The notes under the pieces: model-generated
What the model saw: the letters and a program-made list of their open reading frames with translations, nothing else
What the model was told of the DNA's origin: nothing
Databases searched by the model: none
Shown: positions 49,806-58,194 of the stretch, piece by piece
Position numbering within the stretch: the first letter of the stretch is position 1
How the letters are laid out: each line of letters opens with the position of its first letter
Source of the DNA: Streptomyces lincolnensis
GTDB taxonomy: Bacteria > Actinomycetota > Actinomycetes > Streptomycetales > Streptomycetaceae
Assembly (NCBI RefSeq): GCF_001685355.1
Contig: NZ_CP016438.1
Location: forward strand, 8,246,001-8,310,000
Reading direction: 5' to 3'
Length of the DNA stretch: 64,000 nucleotides
Translations under genes and position numbers: made by a program

Positions 49806-51649
49806 ACACCGGTGAACTCGTCGAACTCGCCCAGCAGTTGCGCGTCGACAGTGTGCGCGCGGCCGCCGCGGCGGGCTCCGGGCACCCCACGTCCTCGATG
49901 TCCGCCGCCGATCTGATGGCCGTACTGCTGGCGAACCACTTCCGCTACGACTTCGAGCGCCCCGCCCACCCGGGCAACGACCGGTTCGTGCTGTCCAAGG
50001 GACACGCCTCGCCCCTGCTGTACTCCGCCTACAAGGCGGCCGGTGTCATCGACGACGAGGAGCTGCTCACCTTCCGCAAGCAGGGCAGCCGCCTCGAAGG
50101 GCACCCCACACCGCGCCGGCTGGACTGGGTCGAGACGGCCACCGGCTCGCTCGGGCAGGGGCTGCCGGTGGGCGTCGGGATCGCCCTGGCGGGCAAGCGG
50201 CTGGAGCGCACCGGATACCGGGTGTGGGTGCTGTGCGGCGACAGCGAGATGGCGGAGGGCTCGGTCTGGGAGGCCGCCGAGCACGCCGGGCACGAGCACC
50301 TCGACAACCTCACCGCGATCGTCGACGTCAACCGGCTCGGCCAGCGCGGACCCACCCGGCACGGCCACGACCTCGACGCCTACGCCCGCCGCTTCCAGGC
50401 CTTCGGATGGCACACCGTCGAGGTGGACGGCCACGACGTCGACGCGATCGGCCGGGCCTACGGCGAGGCCGAGTCCACCAAGGGCCAGCCGACCGCGATC
50501 CTCGCCCGCACCCTGAAGGGCAAGGGCGTCGCCGACGTACAGGACCGCGAGGGACTGCACGGCAAGCCGCTGAAGAACGCCGACGAGGCGATCGAGGAAC
50601 TCGGCGGCGTCCGCGATCTCCGCGTCGAGGTCCACGAGCCGCCCGCCGCCCGCATGCTGCACGCCGTCCGCGCCGGGCACCTGGAACTGCCGCGCTTCGA
50701 GAAGGGCGACGAGATCGCCACCCGCAACGCCTTCGGGCAGGCCCTCACGGCGCTCGGCACCGCCCGCGGGGACGTCGTCGCCCTGGACGGCGAGGTCGGC
50801 GACTCCACCCGGGCGGAGTTCTTCGCCAAGGAACACCCCGACCGCTACATCGAGTGCTACATCGCCGAGCAGCAGATGGTCGCCGCCGCCGTCGGCCTCG
50901 CCGCCCGCGGCTGGGTGCCGTACGCCTCGACCTTCGCGGCCTTCCTGACCCGGGCCCACGACTTCGTGCGCATGGCGTCGATCAGCGGCTCCGGCATCAA
51001 CCTCGTCGGCTCCCACGCCGGCGTCGCCATCGGGCAGGACGGGCCCAGCCAGATGGGCCTGGAGGACCTGGCGATGATGCGGGCGGTGCACGGCTCCACC
51101 GTGCTGTACCCGTGCGACGCCAACCAGACCGCGCACCTCGTCGCCGAGATGGCCGGGCTGGAGGGCATCCGCTATCTGCGCACCAACCGCGGTGAGGGCC
51201 CGGTGATCTACGGGCCCGACGAGGAGTTCCCGATCGGGGGCAGCAAGGTGCTGCGCTCCTCCGACCAGGACCGTCTGACGATCGTCGCGGCGGGCGTCAC
51301 CGTCTTCGAGGCGCTGGCCGCCGCCGACGCGCTGGAGCGGGACGGCATCCGGGTCCGGGTGATCGACCTGTACTCGGTCAAGCCCGTCGACCGGTTCACC
51401 CTGCGGCAGGCCGCCGAGGACACCGGCTGTCTGATGACGGTGGAGGACCACCGCGAGGAGGGCGGTCTCGGCGACGCCGTCCTGGACGCGTTCCTCGACG
51501 GGCGGCCGACGCCCCGCCTGGTCCGCCTGGCCGTCCGGACGATGCCGGGTTCGGCGTCCCCCGAGGAGCAACTGCACGCCGCCGGCATCGACGCCGAGTC
51601 GATCACGGCGGCCGGGAAGCTGCTCGTGGAGGAGGCGGTCGTGCGGTGA
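49802..51649 (+). CDS. Transketolase
   Basis: 615 residues, the shorter transketolase form. The thiamine diphosphate site is GDSEMAEGS (near 145-153, usually GDG), with IVDVNRLGQ about 28 residues later. The N-terminal GSGHPTSSMS, SKGHASPLLY, the RYIECYIAEQQMVAAAVGLA central domain, and ISGSGINLVGSHAGVAIGQD complete the three domains. It moves two-carbon ketol units in the pentose phosphate pathway. This is an extra copy outside the usual tkt/tal/zwf group, and it is coupled to NDH-2 (4-bp overlap) and LigD-type (4-bp overlap) genes. Confidence 0.93.
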   Translation: MNTGELVELAQQLRVDSVRAAAAAGSGHPTSSMSAADLMAVLLANHFRYDFERPAHPGNDRFVLSKGHASPLLYSAYKAAGVIDDEELLTFRKQGSRLEGHPTPRRLDWVETATGSLGQGLPVGVGIALAGKRLERTGYRVWVLCGDSEMAEGSVWEAAEHAGHEHLDNLTAIVDVNRLGQRGPTRHGHDLDAYARRFQAFGWHTVEVDGHDVDAIGRAYGEAESTKGQPTAILARTLKGKGVADVQDREGLHGKPLKNADEAIEELGGVRDLRVEVHEPPAARMLHAVRAGHLELPRFEKGDEIATRNAFGQALTALGTARGDVVALDGEVGDSTRAEFFAKEHPDRYIECYIAEQQMVAAAVGLAARGWVPYASTFAAFLTRAHDFVRMASISGSGINLVGSHAGVAIGQDGPSQMGLEDLAMMRAVHGSTVLYPCDANQTAHLVAEMAGLEGIRYLRTNRGEGPVIYGPDEEFPIGGSKVLRSSDQDRLTIVAAGVTVFEALAAADALERDGIRVRVIDLYSVKPVDRFTLRQAAEDTGCLMTVEDHREEGGLGDAVLDAFLDGRPTPRLVRLAVRTMPGSASPEEQLHAAGIDAESITAAGKLLVEEAVVR

Positions 51650-52584
51650 GCGCGGACGACACCCAGGGCGCCGCACGGACCGTCCGGGCGGGCCGGCACA
51701 CCGTGCGGATCCACCGCCAGGACAAGGTCCTCTTTCCCGGTGGCGGCGGCGCGAAGGAGTACACCAAGGGCGACCTGGTCGACTACCACCGGTCCGTCGC
51801 CCCCTTCATGCTGCCGCACCTGCGCGGCCGCCCGCTGATGCTGGAGCGGCACCCCGACGGCCTCGACGGCCCCCGGTTCATGCAGAAGAACACCCCGGAC
51901 TCCTACCCGGAGTGGATCCACCGGGTCGAGGTCGCCAAGGAGGGCGGCACCGTCTGCCACACCGTGTGCGACGACACCGCCACCCTGGTGTACCTCGCCG
52001 ACCAGGCCGCCCTCACCCTGCACCGCTGGCTGTCCCGGACCGGCCGGATCGAGTGTCCCGACCGCATGGTCTTCGACCTCGATCCCTCCGGGGACGACTT
52101 CGGCGCGGTGCGCGAGGCGGCCCGGCTGCTGGGGGAACTGCTCGACGAGCTGAAGCTGCCCTCGGCCCTGATGACCACCGGCTCGCGCGGCCTGCACGTG
52201 ATCGTCCCGGTCACCGGGCACCACGACTTCGACGAGGTCCGCTCCTTCGCCCGGGACGTGGCCGACACCCTCGTCGCCGGCCACCCCGACACGCTCACCA
52301 CCGCCGCCCGCAAGAAGGAGCGCGGCGACCGGCTCTACCTCGACATACAGCGCAACGCCTACGCCCAGACCGCCGTCGCGCCCTTCACCGTCCGCGCCAA
52401 GCCGGGCGCCCCCGTGGCCACCCCGATCGACTGGAGCCAGCTCGACGATCCGGACCTCGACGCCCGCCGCTGGACCATCGCCGACGCCGTCGAGCAGGCC
52501 CGCACCAACCCGTGGGCCGGGGTGATGGCGAAGGGCCGCGCCCTGGGTCCGGCGCGGCGGCGCCTCAACCCGCTGATGCCTTGA
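51646..52584 (+). CDS. LigD-type polymerase/primase domain protein
   Basis: 312 residues matching a stand-alone NHEJ polymerase domain of LigD. The metal motif is FDLDPSGDD (near 143-151), followed by LPSALMTTGSRGLHVIVPVT (SRG and H residues), LYLDIQRNAYAQTAVAPFTV and KKERGDR. Such proteins add nucleotides at broken DNA ends with Ku and a ligase. There is no ligase or nuclease domain, and no ku gene in the window. GTG 51646 overlaps the transketolase stop, so it is the third gene of an unusual operon. Confidence 0.93.
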   Translation: MSADDTQGAARTVRAGRHTVRIHRQDKVLFPGGGGAKEYTKGDLVDYHRSVAPFMLPHLRGRPLMLERHPDGLDGPRFMQKNTPDSYPEWIHRVEVAKEGGTVCHTVCDDTATLVYLADQAALTLHRWLSRTGRIECPDRMVFDLDPSGDDFGAVREAARLLGELLDELKLPSALMTTGSRGLHVIVPVTGHHDFDEVRSFARDVADTLVAGHPDTLTTAARKKERGDRLYLDIQRNAYAQTAVAPFTVRAKPGAPVATPIDWSQLDDPDLDARRWTIADAVEQARTNPWAGVMAKGRALGPARRRLNPLMP

Positions 52585-52645
52585 ACGCATGACCACTCGA
52601 AGGTTTGGCCAACGGACGAGCGGCCACCCGAAGTGAGAGGTGGCC

Positions 52646-53014
52646 ATGACGAACACAAAAGGCTCATCGGAGTCACAGAATTCACGGAATCCCCGTAAAG
52701 GTGAAGAAAGGGACACGGAGCGTAACGTGGCGGAGAACCGGCCGAGCCCCATGGAGGTGCTGCGCGACGCGTGCGCCCAGCTCGGGGAGCTGACCGGCAT
52801 GTCCGTCGAGAGCGCGTCCGCCTTCGAGCAGACCGAGGACGGCTGGTCCCTGGAGGTCGAGGTCCTGGAACTCGCGAGGGTGCCCGACACGATGAGCCTC
52901 CTGGCGAGCTACCGGGTCGATGTCGACTCCCGGGGACAGCTCACCGGCTACCGGCGCGTTCGTCGATACGAACGCGGGCGGGCCGATCCCCACGGACGGA
53001 GCGGCGGCCGCTAG
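52646..53014 (+). CDS. gvpO: Gas vesicle protein GvpO
   Basis: 122 residues. A charged N-terminal segment precedes the conserved GvpO core: [40 protein letters not shown] and [20 protein letters not shown]. GvpO is needed for vesicle formation in haloarchaea. It is the first gene of the operon. ATG 52646 follows GAGAGG; an in-frame GTG 6 bp earlier is less likely. The 61 bp upstream hold no clear stress-sigma promoter, so the regulation cannot be read directly. Confidence 0.9.
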   Translation: MTNTKGSSESQNSRNPRKGEERDTERNVAENRPSPMEVLRDACAQLGELTGMSVESASAFEQTEDGWSLEVEVLELARVPDTMSLLASYRVDVDSRGQLTGYRRVRRYERGRADPHGRSGGR

Positions 53015-53072
53015 GCCGTCCACCCGCGACCACAGCCGCACACCAACCCACAGACAAGGAGGCGCGGTCGAC

Positions 53073-53498
53073 ATGACCGTTGTCCCGGCCCAGCAGAGCG
53101 GCGGCGGAGGCGGCAGCAGCGGCCTCTACGACGTTCTGGAACTCGTCCTCGACAGGGGTCTCGTCATCGACGCGTTCATACGGGTCTCCCTGGTAGGTAT
53201 CGAGATCCTGAAGATCGACGTACGTGTCGTCGTGGCAAGCGTCGACACCTATCTGCGCTTCGCCGAAGCGTGCAACCGGCTCGACCTGGAATCCGGCCCG
53301 AACAAGAGCCCGGGCCTGCCCGACGTCGTCGGCTCGATCACCGAGTCCGGCGCCCGCGGCAAGTCCAAGGGAGCGCTGTCCGGCGCCGCCGAGACCATCT
53401 CCGGCGCCTTCAAGGAGGCACGTGAGGAGGGTCAGACCGAGTCCAGGCCGCGTGCCCGCAAGTCCACCGCCTCGCGCAGGAAGGAGGAAGAGCAGTGA
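53073..53498 (+). CDS. gvpA: Gas vesicle structural protein GvpA-family
   Basis: 141 residues. The GvpA shell core is at about 15-75 ([48 protein letters not shown]), with the helix-strand-strand-helix order that polymerises into the vesicle wall. The protein is twice the length of cyanobacterial GvpA (about 70), because a tail rich in Ser/Gly/Lys/Arg/Glu follows. ATG 53073 lies 10 nt after AAGGAGG. Its stop overlaps the gvpF GTG by 4 bp. Confidence 0.93.
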   Translation: MTVVPAQQSGGGGGSSGLYDVLELVLDRGLVIDAFIRVSLVGIEILKIDVRVVVASVDTYLRFAEACNRLDLESGPNKSPGLPDVVGSITESGARGKSKGALSGAAETISGAFKEAREEGQTESRPRARKSTASRRKEEEQ

Positions 53499-54265
53499 GC
53501 ACGTATGTGTACGGCATCACCGCCGCGTCCCACCCTTCGTTGCCGGAGGGCATGGGAGGTGTCGGCGACCCGCCGCGCCCCGTGCGCATCCTGAAGGAGG
53601 GCGAGCTCGCGGCGGTCGTCAGCGACGCGCCTGAGGGCCTGCGCCCCAAGCGCCGGGACCTGCTCGCCCACCAGACGGTGCTGAGCGAGGCCGGCGCGGC
53701 CGCCTGCGTGCTGCCCATGCGGTTCGGCAGCGTCGCCCCCGACGACGGCACCGTCACCGGGGTGCTCGCCGAACGCGCCGACCACTACAAGGAGCGGCTG
53801 CGCACCCTCGACGGCAGGGTCGAGTACAACGTCAAGGCCACCCACGACGAGGAGGCCGTGCTGCACCGCGTGATGTCCGAGAACCCGGAGATCCGCGGCC
53901 TGACCGAGGCCAACCGGCAGGCGGGCGGCGGCAGTTACGAGCAGCGGCTGCAACTCGGCGAGATGGTCGTCGCGGCCGTCAAGACCCGCGAGGCCGAGGA
54001 CGCCACCGAGGTGCAGCGGGCCCTGGAACCGGTCGCCGAGGCCATCAGCGTGGGCCCCGAGTCCACCGGCTGGCTCGTCAACATCTCGTTCCTGGTGCAC
54101 CGGGACTCCGCCGCGGCCTTCCTGAACGAGGTGGAGCAGGTCCGCAAGGGCCATCCGCACCTTGAGCTCAGGGTCAACGGCCCGCTGCCGCCGTACAGCT
54201 TCGTCGACCCCGGTCCCGCCGAGCCGGCCGGCACCACGGCCGGTGCCGAGAGCGCGGAGGAGTGA
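53495..54265 (+). CDS. gvpF: Gas vesicle protein GvpF
   Basis: 256 residues of the GvpF/L family. It opens [14 protein letters not shown], has [40 protein letters not shown], the coiled-coil linker near 130-160, and ends [16 protein letters not shown], the family's C-terminal signature. GvpF contacts GvpA during assembly. GTG 53495 overlaps gvpA by 4 bp, and gvpG follows at 10 bp. Confidence 0.95.
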   Translation: MSTYVYGITAASHPSLPEGMGGVGDPPRPVRILKEGELAAVVSDAPEGLRPKRRDLLAHQTVLSEAGAAACVLPMRFGSVAPDDGTVTGVLAERADHYKERLRTLDGRVEYNVKATHDEEAVLHRVMSENPEIRGLTEANRQAGGGSYEQRLQLGEMVVAAVKTREAEDATEVQRALEPVAEAISVGPESTGWLVNISFLVHRDSAAAFLNEVEQVRKGHPHLELRVNGPLPPYSFVDPGPAEPAGTTAGAESAEE

Positions 54266-54275
54266 GGGCCGCCCC

Positions 54276-54539
54276 GTGGGACTGATCTCGGAAGTGCTGC
54301 TGCTGCCGTTCGCACCGGTACGCGGCAGCGCGTGGGTGATCGGCCAGGTGCTGCACGAGGCGGAGCGCCTCTACTACGACCCGGCCACGGTCCGGGCCGA
54401 ACTCGCCCGGCTGGAGGAACGGTTGGAGGCGGGGGAGATCGACGAGGAGGAGTTCGACCGGCAGGAGGACGAACTGCTCGACCGGCTGGAGATCGGCCTG
54501 CGCGGAGGCGCGGGGACGGCTGACGGGACGGCACGATGA
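54276..54539 (+). CDS. gvpG: Gas vesicle protein GvpG
   Basis: 87 residues. GLISEVLLLPFAPVRGSAWV is the hydrophobic GvpG N terminus, followed by an acidic amphipathic helix (VRAELARLEERLEAGEIDEE, EFDRQEDELLDRLE). GvpG is one of the accessory assembly proteins. GTG 54276; its end overlaps gvpY by 4 bp. Confidence 0.93.
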   Translation: MGLISEVLLLPFAPVRGSAWVIGQVLHEAERLYYDPATVRAELARLEERLEAGEIDEEEFDRQEDELLDRLEIGLRGGAGTADGTAR

Positions 54540-55255
54540 ATCGAGTGGGAATGGGCCTCGCGGTAGGGGCCGGATACTTCCTGGGACGCACCAGGAAAAT
54601 GAAACTGGCGTTCGCCGTCGGCACCCTGGTGGCCGGCAAGCGGATGCATCTGAGCCCGCGGGCGCTCGCGGACCTGGTGGCCGGACAGCTGCGGGACAAC
54701 CCGCAGTTCAAGGAGATCGGGGACCAGCTGCGCGAGGACCTGCGGGGTGTCGGCAAAGCGGCCACGGGCGCCATGGTCGAGCGGCGGATCGACGCGCTCG
54801 CCGACCGGCTGCACGGCCGCACCGCCCAGGTCCGCGACCAGCTCTCGGGCGTCGTGCCGGACACCTCCGACCTCGGCTTCGAGGACGACGAGGATGACGA
54901 GGCCGATGAGCGGGACAACCGGCGCGACCCGCGCTCCGAGGAGTCTGAGGACTCCGACGCGGACTACGACGACAGCGACGACACTGACGACGACGAGCCC
55001 GCCGAGTCCCCCGCGCCGCGCCGCAGGGCACCCGCGAAGAAGAGCACCGGCTCGGCGAAGAAGGCGGCCGGGAAGGCGCCCGCGAAGAAGGCGGCCAAGA
55101 CCGCGGAGAAGGCACCCGCCAAGAAAGCGGCCAAGAAGACCGCGGGCCCGGCGAGGAAGACCGCCAAGAAGACGGCCGCGAAGAAGACCTCCGCGGCCGG
55201 CGACTCGGCCCGCTCCGCGCGGGCCCGGCTGCCGAAGGGAGGCGGCGAGCGATGA
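54536..55255 (+). CDS. gvpY: Gas vesicle protein GvpY with acidic middle and histone-H1-like basic tail
   Basis: 239 residues. The conserved front (1-100) has GLAVGAGYFLGRTRKMKLAF, LAGKRMHLSPRALADLVAGQ-like and amphipathic helices, matching the actinomycete gvp-operon protein usually named GvpY. Residues about 115-160 are Asp/Glu-rich and about 165-225 are Lys/Ala/Pro-rich (PAKKAAKTAEKAPAKKAAKK), like eukaryotic H1 or bacterial Hup tails. No enzymatic motif is seen. It overlaps gvpG and gvpZ by 4 bp each. Confidence 0.85.
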   Translation: MNRVGMGLAVGAGYFLGRTRKMKLAFAVGTLVAGKRMHLSPRALADLVAGQLRDNPQFKEIGDQLREDLRGVGKAATGAMVERRIDALADRLHGRTAQVRDQLSGVVPDTSDLGFEDDEDDEADERDNRRDPRSEESEDSDADYDDSDDTDDDEPAESPAPRRRAPAKKSTGSAKKAAGKAPAKKAAKTAEKAPAKKAAKKTAGPARKTAKKTAAKKTSAAGDSARSARARLPKGGGER

Positions 55256-56358
55256 CCGAGACCCTCGGTGCCGCCCGGAACGTCACCGACAAGGCCAGAA
55301 GCAATCCCGTGACCGACGTCGCCCGCAGCGAGGCCGCCGACCGGCTCAAGGCCGAGGTGCAGGAGTACCTCGCCGCACAGCTCCAGCGCGTCCTGGTGGG
55401 TGTCGGCCGCAAGCTCGGCGAGACCACCGGCAAGCTGAACGACATCGCCGAGGGCAACAGCCCCGGCTTCGCCAAGCTCGCCCTCGACGGCGGCCGCAAG
55501 CTCGCCGAGGGCAAGGGGCCGCTGCGCAGCGCGGTGGAACTCGGCGCCTCCCGCGCCAAGGACAACGTCGTGGGCGCTGTCAAGAACCTCGCCGGCGGCA
55601 AGGGCAAACGCAAGGGCGGCGCCGGCCAGAAGCCGACCGTCATCATCGAGTTCATCGACGTCGGCGTGCCGCTGCGCACGGCCTACGACCAGTGGACCCA
55701 GTACCAGGACTTCTCCACCTTCGCCAAGGGCGTCAAGAGTGCGAACCGCGCCGACGACACCCACTCCGACTGGCAGATGAAGATCTTCTGGTCCAACCGC
55801 AGCTGGAAGGCGACCACCACCGAGCAGATCCCCGACGACCGCATCTCCTGGACCTCGGAGGGCGCCAAGGGCACCACCAAGGGCGTCGTCTCCTTCCACC
55901 GCCTCGCCGACAACCTCACCCGCGTCCTGCTGGTGATCGAGTACTACCCCAAGGGCCTGTTCGAGAAGACCGGCAACATCTGGCGCGCCCAGGGCCGCCG
56001 GGCCCGGCTCGACCTCAAGCACTACGCCCGCTTCATCACGCTCAAGGGCGAGGCCGAGGACGGCTGGCGCGGCGAGATCCAGGACGGCGAGGTCGTCCAG
56101 AGCCACGACGAGGCCGTGGCCGAGGAGCAGGAGGCCGAGGAGGAGCCCGCGGCGGAGGACGAGGAGGCGTACCAGGACGAAGAGGAGGACGAGGAACAGG
56201 AGGAAGGCCCGTACGGGGAGCTGGAGGAGAGCCAGGAAGGCAAGGACGCGGAGGACGAGTACGAGGAGTACGGCGACGAGGACGCCGAGCCGGAGGCGGA
56301 GGCACCGGAGGAAGAGGAAGAGGAGTACGAGTACGCCGAACGCGGGAGCCGACGATGA
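55252..56358 (+). CDS. gvpZ: Gas vesicle protein GvpZ, SRPBCC domain with long acidic tail
   Basis: 368 residues. An N-terminal helical region (about 1-120) is followed by an SRPBCC/START-like domain (about 125-275: TVIIEFIDVGVPLRTAYDQW, WTSEGAKGTTKGVVSFHRLA, RVLLVIEYYPKGLFEKTGNI). Residues about 280-360 are almost continuous Glu/Asp/Tyr. The name follows its place after gvpY in actinomycete clusters. The SRPBCC pocket could bind a hydrophobic surface or ligand during vesicle assembly. ATG 55252 overlaps gvpY, and its stop overlaps gvpJ. Confidence 0.85.
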   Translation: MTETLGAARNVTDKARSNPVTDVARSEAADRLKAEVQEYLAAQLQRVLVGVGRKLGETTGKLNDIAEGNSPGFAKLALDGGRKLAEGKGPLRSAVELGASRAKDNVVGAVKNLAGGKGKRKGGAGQKPTVIIEFIDVGVPLRTAYDQWTQYQDFSTFAKGVKSANRADDTHSDWQMKIFWSNRSWKATTTEQIPDDRISWTSEGAKGTTKGVVSFHRLADNLTRVLLVIEYYPKGLFEKTGNIWRAQGRRARLDLKHYARFITLKGEAEDGWRGEIQDGEVVQSHDEAVAEEQEAEEEPAAEDEEAYQDEEEDEEQEEGPYGELEESQEGKDAEDEYEEYGDEDAEPEAEAPEEEEEEYEYAERGSRR

Positions 56359-56696
56359 CCATGCCCAGCCGGGTGCCCGAGCCCTACGGCCACGGGAGTG
56401 GCGCCAACCTCGCCGACATCCTGGAGCGGGTGCTCGACAAGGGCATCGTGATCGCCGGTGACATCCGCATCAACCTGCTCGACATCGAACTGCTCACGAT
56501 CAAGCTGCGGCTGATCGTCGCCTCGGTCGACAAGGCGAAGGAGATGGGCATCGACTGGTGGGAGGACGACCCGGCCTTGTCCACGCGGGCCCGGCGCAGC
56601 GAACTCGCCCGGGAGAACGCCGAGTTGCGCGAGCGGCTCGCCCGCATCGAACGGCTCGAACCCGCCCGCACCGAGGAGGAGAGGGAGAGCTCATGA
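56355..56696 (+). CDS. gvpJ: Gas vesicle protein GvpJ (minor GvpA-like)
   Basis: 113 residues. The GvpA-like core is at about 18-80 (NLADILERVLDKGIVIAGDI, RINLLDIELLTIKLRLIVAS, VDKAKEMGIDWWED), with a coiled C-terminal helix (ELARENAELRERLARIERLE). GvpJ is a minor shell protein placed at vesicle tips or nuclei. ATG 56355 and its end overlap neighbours by 4 bp each. Confidence 0.93.
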   Translation: MTMPSRVPEPYGHGSGANLADILERVLDKGIVIAGDIRINLLDIELLTIKLRLIVASVDKAKEMGIDWWEDDPALSTRARRSELARENAELRERLARIERLEPARTEEERESS

Positions 56697-57472
56697 CCGG
56701 GCTGCGGTACGTCTACGCCATCTGCCACCCCTTCGGCACGCCTCTTCAGGCCCAGCTGACGGGGGTGGCCGGCGATCCGCCCAGACTGCTGCACCACCAC
56801 GGCCTGGTGGCCGTGGTCAGCCATGTACCGGAGCGGGACTTCGCCGAAGGCCCGCTCCGCAGCCGTCTGGAGGACCTGGACTGGCTGACCGCCACCGCCC
56901 GCGCCCACCAGGGCGTGATCGACGCGCTCACCGTCGTCACCACTCCGCTGCCGCTGCGCCTGGGCACCGTCTTCTGGGACGACAGCGGCGTCCGCGTGAT
57001 GATCGAGGAACGCGAGGAGGTGTTCAGGCGCACCCTGGAGCGGCTGCACGGCCGGGTGGAGTGGGGCGTCAAGGTGTACGCCGAGTCGGAACCCGCCGAC
57101 GGCGACCGGAGCGGGGCCGGACCGGGCGACGGGCTCCCGGCCGAGAAGGCCGTGTCGGGACGTGACTATCTGCGGCAGCGGCGCATGCGGATGCGCACGA
57201 ACGAGAACATGTGGCAGCAGGCGGAGGCCTTCGCGGGCCGGCTGCACGAAACGCTGTCCGCGTTCGCCGAGGATTCCCGGCTGCACGCCCCGCAGAACGC
57301 CACGCTTTCCGGGGCCTCCGGACGCAACCTGCTCAATGCCGCCTATCTCGTGCCGCGCGAGGAATCCGAGGAATTCGTGGAACTGGTGGACCGGACGAAG
57401 GACGACGTCCCGGGAATGCGGGTGGAACTCACCGGCCCCTGGGCCGCCTATTCCTTCGCGGGGGAGGAGTGA
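56693..57472 (+). CDS. gvpL: Gas vesicle protein GvpL (GvpF/L family)
   Basis: 259 residues. It opens GLRYVYAICHPFG, has GLVAVVSHVPERDFAEGPLR, VTTPLPLRLGTVFWDDSG, EWGVKVYAESEPADG and the closing RVELTGPWAAYSFAGEE. A coiled central insert (DYLRQRRMRMRTNENMWQQA) is typical of GvpL. It works with GvpF as a GvpA-binding assembly factor. Overlap with gvpJ is 4 bp. Confidence 0.94.
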   Translation: MTGLRYVYAICHPFGTPLQAQLTGVAGDPPRLLHHHGLVAVVSHVPERDFAEGPLRSRLEDLDWLTATARAHQGVIDALTVVTTPLPLRLGTVFWDDSGVRVMIEEREEVFRRTLERLHGRVEWGVKVYAESEPADGDRSGAGPGDGLPAEKAVSGRDYLRQRRMRMRTNENMWQQAEAFAGRLHETLSAFAEDSRLHAPQNATLSGASGRNLLNAAYLVPREESEEFVELVDRTKDDVPGMRVELTGPWAAYSFAGEE

Positions 57473-57476
57473 ATCG

Positions 57477-57659
57477 GTGACCGTGATCGAGCGTCGTGAG
57501 GTCGCTCTGGTGGACCTCCTGGACCGGCTGCTGGCCGGCGGGGTCGTCATCACCGGCGACATCACCCTGCGCATCGCGGACGTCGACCTCGTCCGCATCG
57601 ACCTGAACGCGCTGATCAGCTCGGTGAACGCGCAGGTGCCGTCGCCGTGGGGAGACTGA
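57477..57659 (+). CDS. gvpS: Gas vesicle protein GvpS (small GvpA-like)
   Basis: 60 residues consisting of little more than the GvpA-like core: VALVDLLDRLLAGGVVITGD, ITLRIADVDLVRIDLNALIS, SVNAQVPSPWGD. It is a minor shell protein found mainly in actinomycete clusters. GTG 57477-57479 follows GGAG at 7 nt; the next gene starts 2 bp after its stop. Confidence 0.9.
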   Translation: MTVIERREVALVDLLDRLLAGGVVITGDITLRIADVDLVRIDLNALISSVNAQVPSPWGD

Positions 57660-57660
57660 C

Positions 57661-57945
57661 GTGACCGAACGACGCAACCGGCTGGACCTCGAACCCGACA
57701 CCGTCGAGCGGGACCTGGTCAAACTCGTGCTCACCGTGGTGGAACTGCTGCGCCAGCTCATGGAGCGCCAGGCGCTGCGCCGGTTCGACACCGGTGACCT
57801 CAGCGAGGAGCAGGAGGAGCGGATCGGGCTGACGCTGATGCTCCTCGACGACCGGATGACCGAACTGCGCGAGCGCTACGGACTGCGGCCCGAGGACCTG
57901 AATCTGGACCTCGGGCCGCTCGGACCTCTGCTTCCCCGGGACTGA
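57661..57945 (+). CDS. gvpK: Gas vesicle protein GvpK
   Basis: 94 residues. RLDLEPDTVERDLVKLVLTV, VELLRQLMERQALRRFDTGD and LSEEQEERIGLTLMLLDDRM are the GvpK signatures, ending LNLDLGPLGPLLPRD. GvpK is an accessory assembly protein and closes the operon. GTG 57661 lies 2 bp after gvpS. Confidence 0.95.
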   Translation: MTERRNRLDLEPDTVERDLVKLVLTVVELLRQLMERQALRRFDTGDLSEEQEERIGLTLMLLDDRMTELRERYGLRPEDLNLDLGPLGPLLPRD

Positions 57946-57981
57946 GCTGCTTCCGCTGCTTCCCCGGGGAGAGCCCTTACC

Positions 57982-58152
57982 TCACCACCTGTACCAACGA
58001 CCCCTGCTTCCGCCCGCGGTCGTACTCCGCATCAGGAAGCCCAGAAGCCATAGCACCAGAACGGCCAGTGCGATCCACCAGAGTATTTTCACCGCGAATC
58101 CGGCACCGAAAAGAATCAGCACCAGAAGCAGTACCAGCAGAATGGGAACCAT
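57982..58152 (-). CDS. Tiny hydrophobic membrane protein
   Basis: 56 residues. It opens MVPILLVLLLVLILFGAGFA, then VKILWWIALAVLVLWLLGFL, and ends with the basic aromatic tail SRGRWYRW. There are two close membrane helices with a very short loop. This matches a family of about 57-residue hydrophobic proteins common in streptomycetes, of unknown role. AGGAGG lies 8 nt before the ATG (58150-58152), a strong support for translation despite the small size. It converges on gvpK, and its stop is 36 bp from the gvpK stop. Confidence 0.8.
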   Translation of the reverse strand: MVPILLVLLLVLILFGAGFAVKILWWIALAVLVLWLLGFLMRSTTAGGSRGRWYRW

Positions 58153-58194
58153 AATGTGAACCTCCTGCTTTCCGGGTTTCCCGAAAACGGCGGT

